64,000 nt of DNA from Flavobacterium rivuli WB 3.3-2 = DSM 21788 (GTDB lineage: Bacteria; Bacteroidota; Bacteroidia; Flavobacteriales; Flavobacteriaceae): NCBI RefSeq assembly GCF_000378485.1, contig NZ_KB899975.1, positions 81,106 through 145,105 of the forward strand. The letters run 5' to 3'. Position numbers and translations under genes: made by a program. Positions 50,787 to 59,502 of the stretch are shown here, one piece after another (within the stretch, counting starts at the first letter, position 1; each line of letters begins with the position of its first letter). The notes under the pieces were generated by a model, which was not told where the DNA came from, searched no databases, and saw nothing but the letters and a program-made list of their open reading frames with translations.

Positions 50787-51355
50787 AACTTGTATTTGCA
50801 TCTAACAATAAAAATAAACTGCTCGAAATAAGACACCAACTGCCTGCAGATATAGAATTACTTAGTCTGGAAGACATAGGCTGCCTTGAAGATATTGCCG
50901 AAACTGCCGATACTATAGAAGGCAATGCACTACTTAAAGCTAATTATGTAACACAAAATTATGGTTACGATTGCTTTGCAGATGATACCGGCCTGGAGGT
51001 TGACGCACTAAATGGCGCCCCGGGTGTATATTCTGCACGGTATGCCGGCGAAGAAAAAAGTGCCGAAGCCAATATGGATAAGCTTCTTACAGAACTTAAT
51101 GGCAACACTAACCGCAAGGCCAACTTTAAAACTGTAATAGCTTTAAACCTTAATGGAGAACAGCATTTGTTTACCGGTATTGTAAACGGGAACATAACTT
51201 TAAGCAAGGCAGGAACAGGAGGTTTTGGCTACGACCCTGTATTTATGCCTTTAGGATTAAACGTTACATTTGCACAACTTTCGCTTAATGAAAAGGCCCA
51301 ACTTAGTCATCGCGGCAGGGCTGTAAAACAGCTCATAGATTTAATTAAAAGGTAA
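50783..51355 (+). CDS. rdgB: Non-canonical purine NTP pyrophosphatase (RdgB/HAM1 family)
   Basis: 190 residues. Removes dITP, dXTP and ITP from the nucleotide pool. Features: KLVFASNNKNKLLEIRHQL (SxNxxK) at the start, FADDTGLEVDALNGAPGVYS (metal-binding Asp and substrate loop), RYAGEEKSAEANMDKLL, GGFGYDPVFMP and LSHRGRAVKQL at the end. Length is normal. It is coupled by ATGA to the preceding membrane-protein gene. Confidence 0.95.
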   Translation: MKLVFASNNKNKLLEIRHQLPADIELLSLEDIGCLEDIAETADTIEGNALLKANYVTQNYGYDCFADDTGLEVDALNGAPGVYSARYAGEEKSAEANMDKLLTELNGNTNRKANFKTVIALNLNGEQHLFTGIVNGNITLSKAGTGGFGYDPVFMPLGLNVTFAQLSLNEKAQLSHRGRAVKQLIDLIKR

Positions 51356-51426
51356 CGCGTTGATTATCAAATTGATTTATTAAAATAAAACTCTTAGTAC
51401 TATTAGTATATATCGCTAATATACAG

Positions 51427-51434
51427 TACCTTTG
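51427..51434 (+). promoter_or_regulatory. -7 element of the DEAD-box helicase gene
   Basis: TACCTTTG, a perfect TAnnTTTG match, 20 bp before ATG 51455. Confidence 0.5.
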
Positions 51435-51454
51435 CAGCTATTTTAAAATCATAT

Positions 51455-53272
51455 ATGAATAAATTTGAACAATTAGGATTGAATGAATCGCTTCTGAAGG
51501 CGATAAACGATCTAGGATTTGAAAATCCGTCAGAAGTACAGGAAAAAGCGATTCCCCTATTATTGGAAAAAGATACAGATATTGTGGCCCTTGCACAAAC
51601 TGGTACAGGGAAAACCGCTGCATTTGGTTTTCCGCTTATCCAGAAAATTGACCCGGATAACAAAAACACACAGGCGCTTATACTTTCACCAACACGTGAA
51701 CTTTGCCTGCAGATTACCAATGAAATTAAACTTTACTCAAAATACATAAAAGGCATCAACACTGTTGCCGTTTATGGAGGCGCGAGTATTACAGAGCAGG
51801 CAAGAGACATTAAACGCGGCGCACAAATTATTGTGGCTACCCCGGGCCGTATGCAGGACATGATAAACCGTGGTCTTGTAAATATCTCTAAAATTGATTT
51901 TTGTATTCTTGATGAGGCAGATGAAATGCTTAACATGGGCTTTTATGACGATATTGTAAATATCCTGTCTACATCGCCGGATGATAAGAGCACATGGTTA
52001 TTCTCTGCTACAATGCCACAGGAGGTTGCCCGTATAGCTAAAGAATTTATGCGCAAACCGTTAGAAATAACTGTAGGCCATAAAAACTCCGGTTCATCTA
52101 CGGTATCTCACGAGTTTTACCTTGTAAATGCACGCGACCGTTATGAGGCGCTTAAGCGCCTTGCAGATGCTAACCCGGACATTTTCTCGGTTGTATTTTG
52201 CCGTACTAAAAGAGACACTCAGGCAGTTGCAGAAAAACTTATTGAAGACGGATACAGTGCTGCAGCATTACACGGAGACCTTTCTCAGGCACAACGTGAC
52301 TCTGTTATGAAATCGTTCCGTGGCAGGCAGATACAAATGCTTGTTGCTACAGATGTTGCTGCAAGGGGTATAGATGTTGATAACATTACACACGTTGTTA
52401 ACTATCAGCTTCCTGACGAGATAGAAACGTACAACCACCGTTCTGGCCGTACAGGCCGTGCCGGTAAACTGGGTACATCAATCGTTATTATCACTAAAAG
52501 CGAAATACGTAAAATATCGGCTATTGAAAGGATCATCCAGCAAAAATTTGTTGAGAAAACGATCCCTTCAGGTATGGAGATCTGTGAAATACAGTTATTC
52601 CACTTAGCCAATAAGATTAAAGATGTAGAGGTAGACCACGAAATAGACTCATACCTTCCTGCCATTTATGAAGTAATGAAAGACCTTTCTAAAGAAGAGC
52701 TTATCAAGAAAATGGTATCGGTAGAGTTTAACAGGTTTATTAGCTACTACAAGAAAAACAGGGATCTATCTTCTCAATCTGCCGGCGAAAGACGCGAAAG
52801 CGCTCCCCGTGGCGATGGTGGCAATGATGGCGCAACCCGTTACTTTGTTAACATAGGGTCTCGTGACAACTTTGACTGGATGAGCCTTAAAGACTTCCTT
52901 CGCGATACATTAGGCCTTGGTCGTGACGATGTATTTAAAGTGGATGTAAAGGAAGGTTTCTCTTTCTTTAATACCGATGCAGAACATGCTAACACTGTTC
53001 TTGAAACCCTTAATAACATGCATTATGAAGGCCGTCGTATTAATGTAGAGATTTCTAAAAACGAAGGTGGCGGTGGCGGTGGCCGCAGGGACCATAACGG
53101 CCGTAGCAGCGGTGGTCGTGGTAACAGCTTTGGCGGTCGCAGCGAATCTTTTGGCCCGCGCGCTCCACGTGGTGAAGGTGCTCCAAGAAGAGACAGCAAT
53201 TCTGGCAGCAGGCCTCCACGCAGGTCAGACTCTGCCCCGGCAAGGGACAGCAAGAGGCCTCGCAGAAGCTAA
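51455..53272 (+). CDS. DEAD-box RNA helicase (CsdA/DeaD type) with DbpA-like RNA-binding domain and RGG tail
   Basis: 605 residues. Helicase core (1-370): Q motif FENPSEVQEKAIP, Walker A AQTGTGKT (47-54), PTRELCLQI, DEADEML (about 151-157), SATMP, and HRSGRTGRAGK. A linker then leads to a DbpA-type RNA-binding domain (about 455-535: ATRYFVNIGSRDNFDWMSLK), followed by a tail of about 65 residues rich in Gly, Arg and Ser (GGGGGGRRDHNGRSSGGRG). Such helicases remodel structured RNA in ribosome assembly or cold stress. The disordered RGG tail is a common addition in Bacteroidota. Good promoter upstream. Confidence 0.93.
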   Translation: MNKFEQLGLNESLLKAINDLGFENPSEVQEKAIPLLLEKDTDIVALAQTGTGKTAAFGFPLIQKIDPDNKNTQALILSPTRELCLQITNEIKLYSKYIKGINTVAVYGGASITEQARDIKRGAQIIVATPGRMQDMINRGLVNISKIDFCILDEADEMLNMGFYDDIVNILSTSPDDKSTWLFSATMPQEVARIAKEFMRKPLEITVGHKNSGSSTVSHEFYLVNARDRYEALKRLADANPDIFSVVFCRTKRDTQAVAEKLIEDGYSAAALHGDLSQAQRDSVMKSFRGRQIQMLVATDVAARGIDVDNITHVVNYQLPDEIETYNHRSGRTGRAGKLGTSIVIITKSEIRKISAIERIIQQKFVEKTIPSGMEICEIQLFHLANKIKDVEVDHEIDSYLPAIYEVMKDLSKEELIKKMVSVEFNRFISYYKKNRDLSSQSAGERRESAPRGDGGNDGATRYFVNIGSRDNFDWMSLKDFLRDTLGLGRDDVFKVDVKEGFSFFNTDAEHANTVLETLNNMHYEGRRINVEISKNEGGGGGGRRDHNGRSSGGRGNSFGGRSESFGPRAPRGEGAPRRDSNSGSRPPRRSDSAPARDSKRPRRS

Positions 53273-53355
53273 TTAGAAAATATTTTTTTAATACAATGTA
53301 TACTAACTACAAAATATCGCGTTTGTTTATTACTTTTACAAAACATAAACAAATA

Positions 53356-54132
53356 ATGAGATATTTTGTAGTTTTTTTATTTTCGATACTTTCCTTTTCT
53401 GTTTTTGCCCAAACTAAAGATGCGCAAAAACAGGAGTCGGTAACAGGTACCATCGTATCAGATATTACGTTACTGCCGGTACCGGGCGTAAGCATTATTA
53501 ACATTAACAAAGTAAAAGGCACCACTACCGATGGTAAAGGTAATTTTACAATAGAGGCTAATGCTAACGACACCCTGCACGTATCGTTTATAGGATACCA
53601 GTCTATTAAAGTACGTGTTACAAACGACTGGATAAAAAACGCTACCAATACAAAAATCCCGTTAACCGAGAGATCGTATACGCTGGAAGAGGTAATTATT
53701 AATAAATACAGCCTTACCGGATATTTACAAATAGACTCTAAACTGGCGCCTGTAAAAGAAAATTACCGTTATAACATTGCCGGCCTATACCAGGGCTATG
53801 AAGGTGGTGAGAACTCTCCTAATGCTTTTAAAAAGATTGTAAGCTCTGTATTTAACCCTGCCGACCTTTTGCACAATGTATTTGGCAAAAAGCCTACAGA
53901 GATGCGCAGGCTTAGGGAAATGAAAAAAGACGATACTGTTCGCAATGCACTTGCCAATAAATTTGACCGCGAAACCCTTGCGGCTTTATTAGGCGTTGAT
54001 AAAAATGAAATTGCCGAAATACTGGAACGCTGCAATTACTCTGAGCAGTTTATAACCACCGCAAACGACCTCCAGATAATGGATGCCATAAGCGGCTGTT
54101 ATGAAGAATATAAAGCAGTAAATAAAAACTAA
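53356..54132 (+). CDS. Exported CarboxypepD_reg-like protein
   Basis: 258 residues from ATG 53356, which gives the signal peptide MRYFVVFLFSILSFSVFAQ. Residues about 28-105 form a CarboxypepD_reg beta-sandwich (VTGTIVSDITLLPVPGVSI... ISFIGYQSIKVRV-like). The remainder (about 115-258) is a helical domain with the EMKKDDTVRNAL and AALLGVDKNEIAEIL segments, commonly seen after this domain in Flavobacteriia but unnamed. There is no plug or TonB barrel. It converges on the TrmH gene with a 4-bp overlap of stops. Confidence 0.8.
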   Translation: MRYFVVFLFSILSFSVFAQTKDAQKQESVTGTIVSDITLLPVPGVSIININKVKGTTTDGKGNFTIEANANDTLHVSFIGYQSIKVRVTNDWIKNATNTKIPLTERSYTLEEVIINKYSLTGYLQIDSKLAPVKENYRYNIAGLYQGYEGGENSPNAFKKIVSSVFNPADLLHNVFGKKPTEMRRLREMKKDDTVRNALANKFDRETLAALLGVDKNEIAEILERCNYSEQFITTANDLQIMDAISGCYEEYKAVNKN

Positions 54133-54794
54133 TCCTGCTCCAGGTATTTCTTTGTAATAAAATCAATATCCTTTATTGTTTTTTGGGTCCAGTCTATACG
54201 TTTTTCAAACATTTCTTTATCAGATAATTTCCAGTCAATACCTGATTTGCGTAACCTGCCCGTAAGGTTTTGAATTACTATAGCTGCAGATGATGATACA
54301 TTAATACTTTCTGTAAAACCTACCATAGGTATTTTTAAAAAGCCATCAGCCTGCTTTAAAACTTCTTCGCTAAGGCCAAGCCTTTCTGTACCAAAAAAAA
54401 TAGCAGCGGGTTGCGAAATATCAAAATCATCCATAAAAGCAGAATCATCATGCGGCGATGTTGCTATAATACGGTATCCTTTAGCTTTTAATGTATCTAT
54501 ACACTCCTGCGTACCGGTATAACGTGTAACATCTACCCACTTTTGGGCGCCCATAGCAATTTCTTTATCTATGGTTTTGCCGTATTTTGCTTCAATAACA
54601 TTAAGTTCCTGTATGCCAAAAACCTCACAGGTGCGTAGCACGGCACTGGTATTGTGCAGCTGGAAAATATCTTCTATGGCAATGGTAAAATGTTTGGTGC
54701 GCTCCTGCAACACCTTTATAAAATTGTCACGACGGTTTTCTGTTATAAAATTTTCAATATATTCAAGATAAGCCGCGTCTGATGTATTTTTCAT
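54129..54794 (-). CDS. TrmH/SpoU-family RNA 2'-O-methyltransferase
   Basis: 221 residues of a SPOUT methyltransferase. Motif 1 is NTSAVLRTCEVFGI, motif 2 FFGTERLGLS and motif 3 IPMVGFTESINVSSSAAI, which forms the deep trefoil knot binding SAM. The likely substrate is a tRNA ribose, most probably Gm18 as in TrmH, with possible 23S rRNA alternatives. Its 3' end overlaps the CarboxypepD_reg gene by 4 bp in convergent orientation. The next gene, ECF sigma, is divergent. Confidence 0.9.
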   Translation of the reverse strand: MKNTSDAAYLEYIENFITENRRDNFIKVLQERTKHFTIAIEDIFQLHNTSAVLRTCEVFGIQELNVIEAKYGKTIDKEIAMGAQKWVDVTRYTGTQECIDTLKAKGYRIIATSPHDDSAFMDDFDISQPAAIFFGTERLGLSEEVLKQADGFLKIPMVGFTESINVSSSAAIVIQNLTGRLRKSGIDWKLSDKEMFEKRIDWTQKTIKDIDFITKKYLEQD

Positions 54795-54849
54795 TATATT
54801 TTATTGTTAAAAATCTTTTTAGTATATTCGGGGGTACCAAACCTTAGTT

Positions 54850-55380
54850 ATGACACAGGAAGAATTACTCGAACAAATTTACAAAAAAGACGGTAAAGCT
54901 TTTACAGCATTATACGACATGTATTCTAAAAGCTTATACGGGGTAATATTTAATCTTTTAAAAGATAAAGAAGAAAGTGAAGACGTATTACAGGACGTTT
55001 TTGTAAAAATATGGAAAAACATAGACAGTTATAACGAGGGCAAGGGCCGCTTTTTTACCTGGATACTGAATATTGCCCGAAATGCATCTATAGACAGGCT
55101 ACGATCTAAGGGGCATAATAACAGCAAAAAAAACCTTTCTGCCGACAATTTCGTACATATTCTTGATTACAATACAACCGCTACCAATAAGATAGACGCT
55201 ATAGGCATCAGGGAGTTTATAAACAAACTTAAGCCTAAATGCATTCGCCTTATTGATCTGCTTTTCTTTAAAGGGTATACCCAACAGGAAGCTTCGGACG
55301 AGCTTGAAATACCACTGGGTACCGTAAAGACACAAAACAGGAATTGCATAGGTGAATTAAGAAATATATTACAGGAATAA
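54850..55380 (+). CDS. ECF-type RNA polymerase sigma factor (SigK-like)
   Basis: 176 residues. Region 2 has ALYDMYSKSLYGVIFNLLKD and SEDVLQDVFVKIWKNI, then FFTWILNIARNASIDRLRSK; region 4 has YTQQEASDELEIPLGTVKTQ. The close fit to SigK/RskA systems and its one-base overlap (TAATG) with a RskA-type anti-sigma gene define a stress-type regulatory pair. A TATATTCG, one base off the -7 consensus, lies just upstream. It is independent of the 9.8-10.3 kb sigma gene. Confidence 0.93.
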   Translation: MTQEELLEQIYKKDGKAFTALYDMYSKSLYGVIFNLLKDKEESEDVLQDVFVKIWKNIDSYNEGKGRFFTWILNIARNASIDRLRSKGHNNSKKNLSADNFVHILDYNTTATNKIDAIGIREFINKLKPKCIRLIDLLFFKGYTQQEASDELEIPLGTVKTQNRNCIGELRNILQE

Positions 55381-56162
55381 TGGATACCACAGAATACATA
55401 TCATCGGGCACGCTTGAGTTTTACGTGTATGGGCTTTTGTCTGAACAGGAAAACATCGAAGTAAATGAGCTGGCACAAAAACACGAAAGTGTACGTGCAG
55501 AAATACTCTCTATAGAAAAAGCGGTAATAAACCTTTCTCACGGTGTATCGCCACATCTTTCGGCAGAGAATTACGAAAAAATACGCCAGAAACTTATAGA
55601 AAAACACAGCGGCGTGGTTCAGTTGGAACCTAAACGCGGCATGAACCCTTACATAGGCTGGGCAGCAGCAGTTGTACTTATGTTTGGCCTGGCGTTCCAG
55701 TACTACAAGTATAACGAGGTTACTAAAGAGGTTGAGGCAGTTAACGTACAAAAATCTAAATTTGAGCAACTGCTTGCCAGCACAGAAAAGAAAAATGCTG
55801 AGGCAGAAAAAGCTCTTGCTGTTATACGTGATAATGCCAGCACTACTGTAAACCTTGCGGGGCAGGAAGCCGCTCCCGAAGCTTATGCCAAAGTGTATGT
55901 AAACAAAAACACAAAGGAAAGCTATGTAGATGTTTCCGGGTTGCCTAAAGCTCCGGCAGGAAAAGTATACCAGGTTTGGGCACTAAAGCTTGATCCGCTT
56001 ACGCCAACAAGTATTGGTATAATAGACGACTCAACCTTACAAAACGGGGTGTTTAAAATTGATACCAACGAAACTGCACAGGCCTTTGGTATTACGCTGG
56101 AGCCTGCGGGTGGTAGCCCTGCCCCTACTCTTGAACAGCTATACACTTTGGGTAAAGTGTAG
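55380..56162 (+). CDS. RskA-type transmembrane anti-sigma factor
   Basis: 260 residues. A cytosolic helical domain of about 88 residues (SSGTLEFYVYGLLSEQENIE, LEFYVYGLLS being typical) lacks a zinc-binding HxxxCxxC motif. One membrane helix follows (about 89-106, YIGWAAAVVLMFGLAFQYYK), then a coiled coil and a C-terminal RskA domain (PKAPAGKVYQVWALKLDPLT, FGITLEPAGGSPAPT) in the periplasm. Its role would be to hold the co-transcribed sigma factor until released, probably by regulated proteolysis. Confidence 0.9.
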   Translation: MDTTEYISSGTLEFYVYGLLSEQENIEVNELAQKHESVRAEILSIEKAVINLSHGVSPHLSAENYEKIRQKLIEKHSGVVQLEPKRGMNPYIGWAAAVVLMFGLAFQYYKYNEVTKEVEAVNVQKSKFEQLLASTEKKNAEAEKALAVIRDNASTTVNLAGQEAAPEAYAKVYVNKNTKESYVDVSGLPKAPAGKVYQVWALKLDPLTPTSIGIIDDSTLQNGVFKIDTNETAQAFGITLEPAGGSPAPTLEQLYTLGKV

Positions 56163-56184
56163 TACTATAATATAAAATTTATTG

Positions 56185-56215
56185 AAGGAAGTCGTAACAG
56201 GCTTCCTTTTTTTGT
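56185..56215 (+). terminator. Rho-independent terminator of the sigma/anti-sigma operon
   Basis: Stem AAGGAAG / CTTCCTT with a 10-nt loop, followed by TTTTTTGTTT. Confidence 0.8.
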
Positions 56216-56354
56216 TTACATTTTTGACAATATCTAATTATATATAGAAGCATTCAGTATTGGGTCGGCTCAACCTTTTGATATTACCGTGTAACACAAA
56301 TCTTAAAGATTAAAATATATTTTGAGTTATGAGTTAGAAAATCAGAGTGAAGCT

Positions 56355-56532
56355 AAGGCCTTAACTTCGTTGCGTTAAGCAAATTATAAGTTGAGGCGTC
56401 AAGAATCATTTGCTGTTTGAGCGTAGCGAGTTCAAATGATTTAGCCGAAGCTTATAATTTGTAGCATAAGAAGTTCAAGCCTTGTCCCGATAGCTATCGG
56501 GATTGCTTCTTTTGCTTTAAGACAAAAGAAGA
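56355..56532. repeat. Nested imperfect palindrome in a 558-bp gene-free stretch
   Basis: Three arm pairs in register: AAGGCCTTAACTTC (56355-) with GAAGTTCAAGCCTT (-56483), CAAATTATAAG (56380-56390) with CTTATAATTTG (56451-56461), and AATCATTTG (56404-56412) with CAAATGATT (56433-56441). Next come the palindrome TCCCGATAGCTATCGGGA (56486-56503) and CTTCTTTTG / CAAAAGAAG (56506-56532). No protein is encoded in 56163-56720; the rest of the gap holds the terminator and the repeat at 56612. Confidence 0.75.
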
Positions 56533-56611
56533 GAATTAAAAAGTATCAGCAACATAGATATTAAAAGTGCGGAGGTGTTTTTTTCGGCACTCTTTTTTAG
56601 ATTTAGTTTAA

Positions 56612-56642
56612 ACACACCCCTAACCCCTCTCAAGAGGGGAAC
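56612..56642. repeat. Dispersed 31-bp repeat, copy 2 (inverted)
   Basis: Core CCCCTCTCAAGAGGGG preceded by ACACACCCCTAA; reverse complement of the copy at 32132-32163. Confidence 0.75.
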
Positions 56643-56720
56643 AGCTTCACTCATATCTGTGCACTCAATATATAATCACCGCCATCGCTTTCCATATAAA
56701 AAACTTTACTAAATTTGGGT

Positions 56721-57407
56721 ATGAAGAAACTCGTTATACTATCCGGGGCAGGCATTAGTGCCGAAAGTGGCGTGGCAACCTTTCGCGATTCGGGAGGGTT
56801 GTGGGAAGGCCATGATGTAATGGATGTGGCATCGCCCGAAGGCTGGCGTAAAAACCCGTCACTCGTACTCGACTTTTACAACAAACGCCGCCGCCAGCTT
56901 TTTGAAGTGGAACCTAACAGGGCTCATTTTATTGCTGCCGAACTGGAGAAAGATTTTGACGTTACCATAATTACCCAAAACGTAGACGACCTGCATGAAC
57001 GTGCCGGAAGCAGCAAAGTAATTCACCTGCATGGCGAATTGCTAAAGGCACGCAGCGTTAATAACGAAGAGGATATTATAGACCTTACCGGCGACATTAA
57101 CCTGGGCGACCTGCATACCGATGGGCATCAGCTACGGCCACACATAGTATGGTTTGGCGAGGCCGTCCCCGCAATAGAAGAGGCAGCATACATTACAGAG
57201 CAGGCCGATTATGTTATTGTCATTGGCACATCGTTACAGGTGTACCCCGCAGCCGGACTTATAGATTTCACAAAGCGCACCACTCCCATTTTTTATATAG
57301 ACCCTAAACCGGCAAGCATCCCCAATTTAAAGAATCCGCTTGAGGTTGTGCCAATGGTGGCAAGCGAGGGAATGGAAGTTGTGGCGGGGAGGTTGAGGAG
57401 TATATAG
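56721..57407 (+). CDS. cobB: Sir2-family NAD-dependent deacylase lacking zinc cysteines
   Basis: 228 residues from ATG 56721; a TTG six bases earlier is not needed. Sirtuin motifs: GAGISAESGVATFRDSGG (NAD binding), TQNVDDLHERAG, and the catalytic His104 in HLHGE. Tyr53 and Arg56 in DFYNKRRRQL match the acyl-binding pair that gives desuccinylase or demalonylase activity in CobB and SIRT5. The four cysteines of the usual zinc ribbon are absent: the region after HLHGE has none. A TAAATTTG lies only 3 bp before the ATG (56710-56717), so the message may be leaderless. Confidence 0.9.
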   Translation: MKKLVILSGAGISAESGVATFRDSGGLWEGHDVMDVASPEGWRKNPSLVLDFYNKRRRQLFEVEPNRAHFIAAELEKDFDVTIITQNVDDLHERAGSSKVIHLHGELLKARSVNNEEDIIDLTGDINLGDLHTDGHQLRPHIVWFGEAVPAIEEAAYITEQADYVIVIGTSLQVYPAAGLIDFTKRTTPIFYIDPKPASIPNLKNPLEVVPMVASEGMEVVAGRLRSI

Positions 57408-57416
57408 TTACGGTGC

Positions 57417-58005
57417 GTCATTATAAGAGTATAGCGACGTAATCGAAGAATCTAGCATAGAGATTCCTCCTTCATCGGAATGACAGCTCACCCTGAACAC
57501 TACACCATAACTATGTCATTCTTAGCGTAGTGCAACGAAGTCGAAGAATCTCGCAAAGAGATTCCTCCTTCATCAGAATGACAGCTCACTCTGAATACTA
57601 CACCAAAGCTGTGTCATTCTGAGCGTAGTGCAACGAAGTCGAAGAATCTCACGCACAGAGATTCCTCCTTCGTCGGAATGATAGCTCACTCTGAACACTA
57701 CACCAAAGCTGTGTCATTCTGAGCGTAGTGCAACGAAGTCGAAGAATCTCGCAAAGAGATTCCTCCTTCATCGGAATGACAGTTCACCCTGAACACTATA
57801 CCAAAGCTATGTCATTCTGAGCGTAGTGCAATGAAGTCGAAGAATCTCACGCACATAAATTCCTCCTTCGTCGAAATGACAGCTCAATATAATCCCCACC
57901 CTAAAGTTGTGTCATTCGGAGTTTAGTGCAACGAAGTCAAAGAATCTCCTTCACAAAAGAGGTTGAATCGTTCCTTGCAAAAAAAGTTCATTAAGGAAAT
58001 TTGCA
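57417..58005. repeat. Six tandem 98-100 bp hairpin repeats
   Basis: Units begin GTCATT at 57417, 57515, 57613, 57713, 57811 and 57911. Each has the form GTCATTCTGAGCGTAGTGCA, GAAGAATCTC, a short spacer, GAGATTCCTCCTTC, TCGGAATGAC, so each unit folds into its own hairpin (GTCATTC pairs with GAATGAC; GAAGAATCTC pairs with GAGATTC). The first and last units are more degenerate. They fill most of the 717-bp gene-free gap between the sirtuin gene and purB. Confidence 0.9.
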
Positions 58006-58086
58006 AACGCAAAACATCTGCTTAAAATTCGCAAAAATTAGTGCAATTCGTGGCTAACCTAATTTTCATTAATCAGCATAAAACCT

Positions 58087-58094
58087 TATATTTG
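58087..58094 (+). promoter_or_regulatory. -7 element of purB
   Basis: TATATTTG, 30 bp before the purB ATG. No canonical TTG -33 at normal distance. Confidence 0.5.
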
Positions 58095-58124
58095 CGCGCA
58101 TAGGATTTTTTACTAAACACAACT

Positions 58125-59477
58125 ATGCAACACTTATCTGAACTGAATGCCATATCGCCCATAGACGGCAGGTACAGGAACAAAACCGCTCCATTAGCTT
58201 TATATTTCTCGGAAGAAGCGCTAATTAAATACCGCGTTCTTGTAGAAATAGAATACTTTATCGCGCTTTGCGAACTTCCGTTACCACAGCTTACCGGCGT
58301 ATCTATAAACAACTACGAGCCGCTTCGCGACATCTACAGGAATTTTAGTACCGATGATGCACTTCAGATCAAGGAAATAGAAAAAACTACCAACCACGAC
58401 GTTAAAGCCGTGGAATATTTTATAAAAACTGCTTTTGATAACCTTGGCCTTGATGCCTTTAAAGAGTTTATCCACTTTGGTTTAACCTCACAGGACATCA
58501 ATAACACTGCCATACCGCTTTCTACAAAAGATGCTTTCGAGAAAGTGTATATGCCATCGCTTATATCGGTTATCTCTAAATTAAAAGAACTTAGTACCGA
58601 CTGGATGGATATCCCTATGCTTGCCCGTACCCACGGACAACCGGCTTCGCCTACACGTTTGGGCAAAGAAATTGCTGTGTTTGTAGAACGTTTAGAAGAG
58701 CAGCTTCGTTACCTTAACAATGTACCTTTTGCAGCTAAATTTGGCGGTGCTACAGGCAATTTCAACGCACACTTTGTAGCCTACCCTAAAAACGACTGGA
58801 GGCAATTTGGCAATGATTTTGTTGAGGGTACTTTAGGCTTAAAACACTCGTTCCCTACCACACAAATAGAACATTACGATCATTTTGCTGCCTTTTTTGA
58901 TGTTCTTAAACGCATCAACACCATACTTATAGACCTTGACCGCGACATCTGGACGTATGTGTCTATGGACTATTTTAAGCAAAAAATCAAAGCAGGCGAA
59001 ATAGGATCATCGGCTATGCCACACAAAGTTAACCCTATAGATTTTGAAAATTCTGAAGGTAACTTAGGTATTGCCAATGCTTTGTTTGAACACCTTTCGG
59101 CAAAACTGCCGATATCAAGATTACAGCGTGACCTTACAGATAGTACTGTTCTTAGAAACGTTGGTGTGCCCATAGGCCATACCATCATAGCGTTTGAAGC
59201 TACGCTAAAAGGGCTTAACAAACTGTTACTAAACGAACCTAAGTTTGCCGAAGACCTTGAGAAAAACTGGGCTGTAGTTGCCGAGGCAATTCAGACTATC
59301 CTTCGTCGTGAAGCTTATCCAAATCCTTATGAAGCGCTAAAAGACCTTACACGTACCAATACGGTTATCAATAAAGAATCGATGCACGCGTTTATTAGCG
59401 GCTTAAATGTTACTGATGATGTAAGAAATGAGCTACTGCAAATAACACCTGCAAATTACCTTGGCATTATGCCATAA
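58125..59477 (+). CDS. purB: Adenylosuccinate lyase
   Basis: 450 residues. Cleaves adenylosuccinate to AMP and fumarate, and SAICAR to AICAR, in purine synthesis. The fumarase/aspartase superfamily signature is GSSAMPHKVNP (294-304), with LTSQDINNTA and ARTHGQPASPTRLGKE for the second and first active-site regions. The N-terminal LNAISPIDGRYRNKT is specific to PurB. It is preceded by a full TAnnTTTG element, and no other purine gene lies beside it. Confidence 0.97.
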   Translation: MQHLSELNAISPIDGRYRNKTAPLALYFSEEALIKYRVLVEIEYFIALCELPLPQLTGVSINNYEPLRDIYRNFSTDDALQIKEIEKTTNHDVKAVEYFIKTAFDNLGLDAFKEFIHFGLTSQDINNTAIPLSTKDAFEKVYMPSLISVISKLKELSTDWMDIPMLARTHGQPASPTRLGKEIAVFVERLEEQLRYLNNVPFAAKFGGATGNFNAHFVAYPKNDWRQFGNDFVEGTLGLKHSFPTTQIEHYDHFAAFFDVLKRINTILIDLDRDIWTYVSMDYFKQKIKAGEIGSSAMPHKVNPIDFENSEGNLGIANALFEHLSAKLPISRLQRDLTDSTVLRNVGVPIGHTIIAFEATLKGLNKLLLNEPKFAEDLEKNWAVVAEAIQTILRREAYPNPYEALKDLTRTNTVINKESMHAFISGLNVTDDVRNELLQITPANYLGIMP

Positions 59478-59502
59478 ATATGTTAAAACCTGTTTAAATT
59501 TA

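Noticed and set aside
56715..56720. TTG start for the sirtuin, two codons before the ATG
   Set aside because: The ATG at 56721 fits the conserved start of the family and the TTG is part of the TAAATTTG promoter-like element.
57417..58005. CRISPR-like array (regular repeats every ~98-100 bp)
   Set aside because: Almost the whole unit is repeated, with no unique spacers of constant length, the repeats are hairpins of about 60-70 bp, and no cas genes are present in the window.
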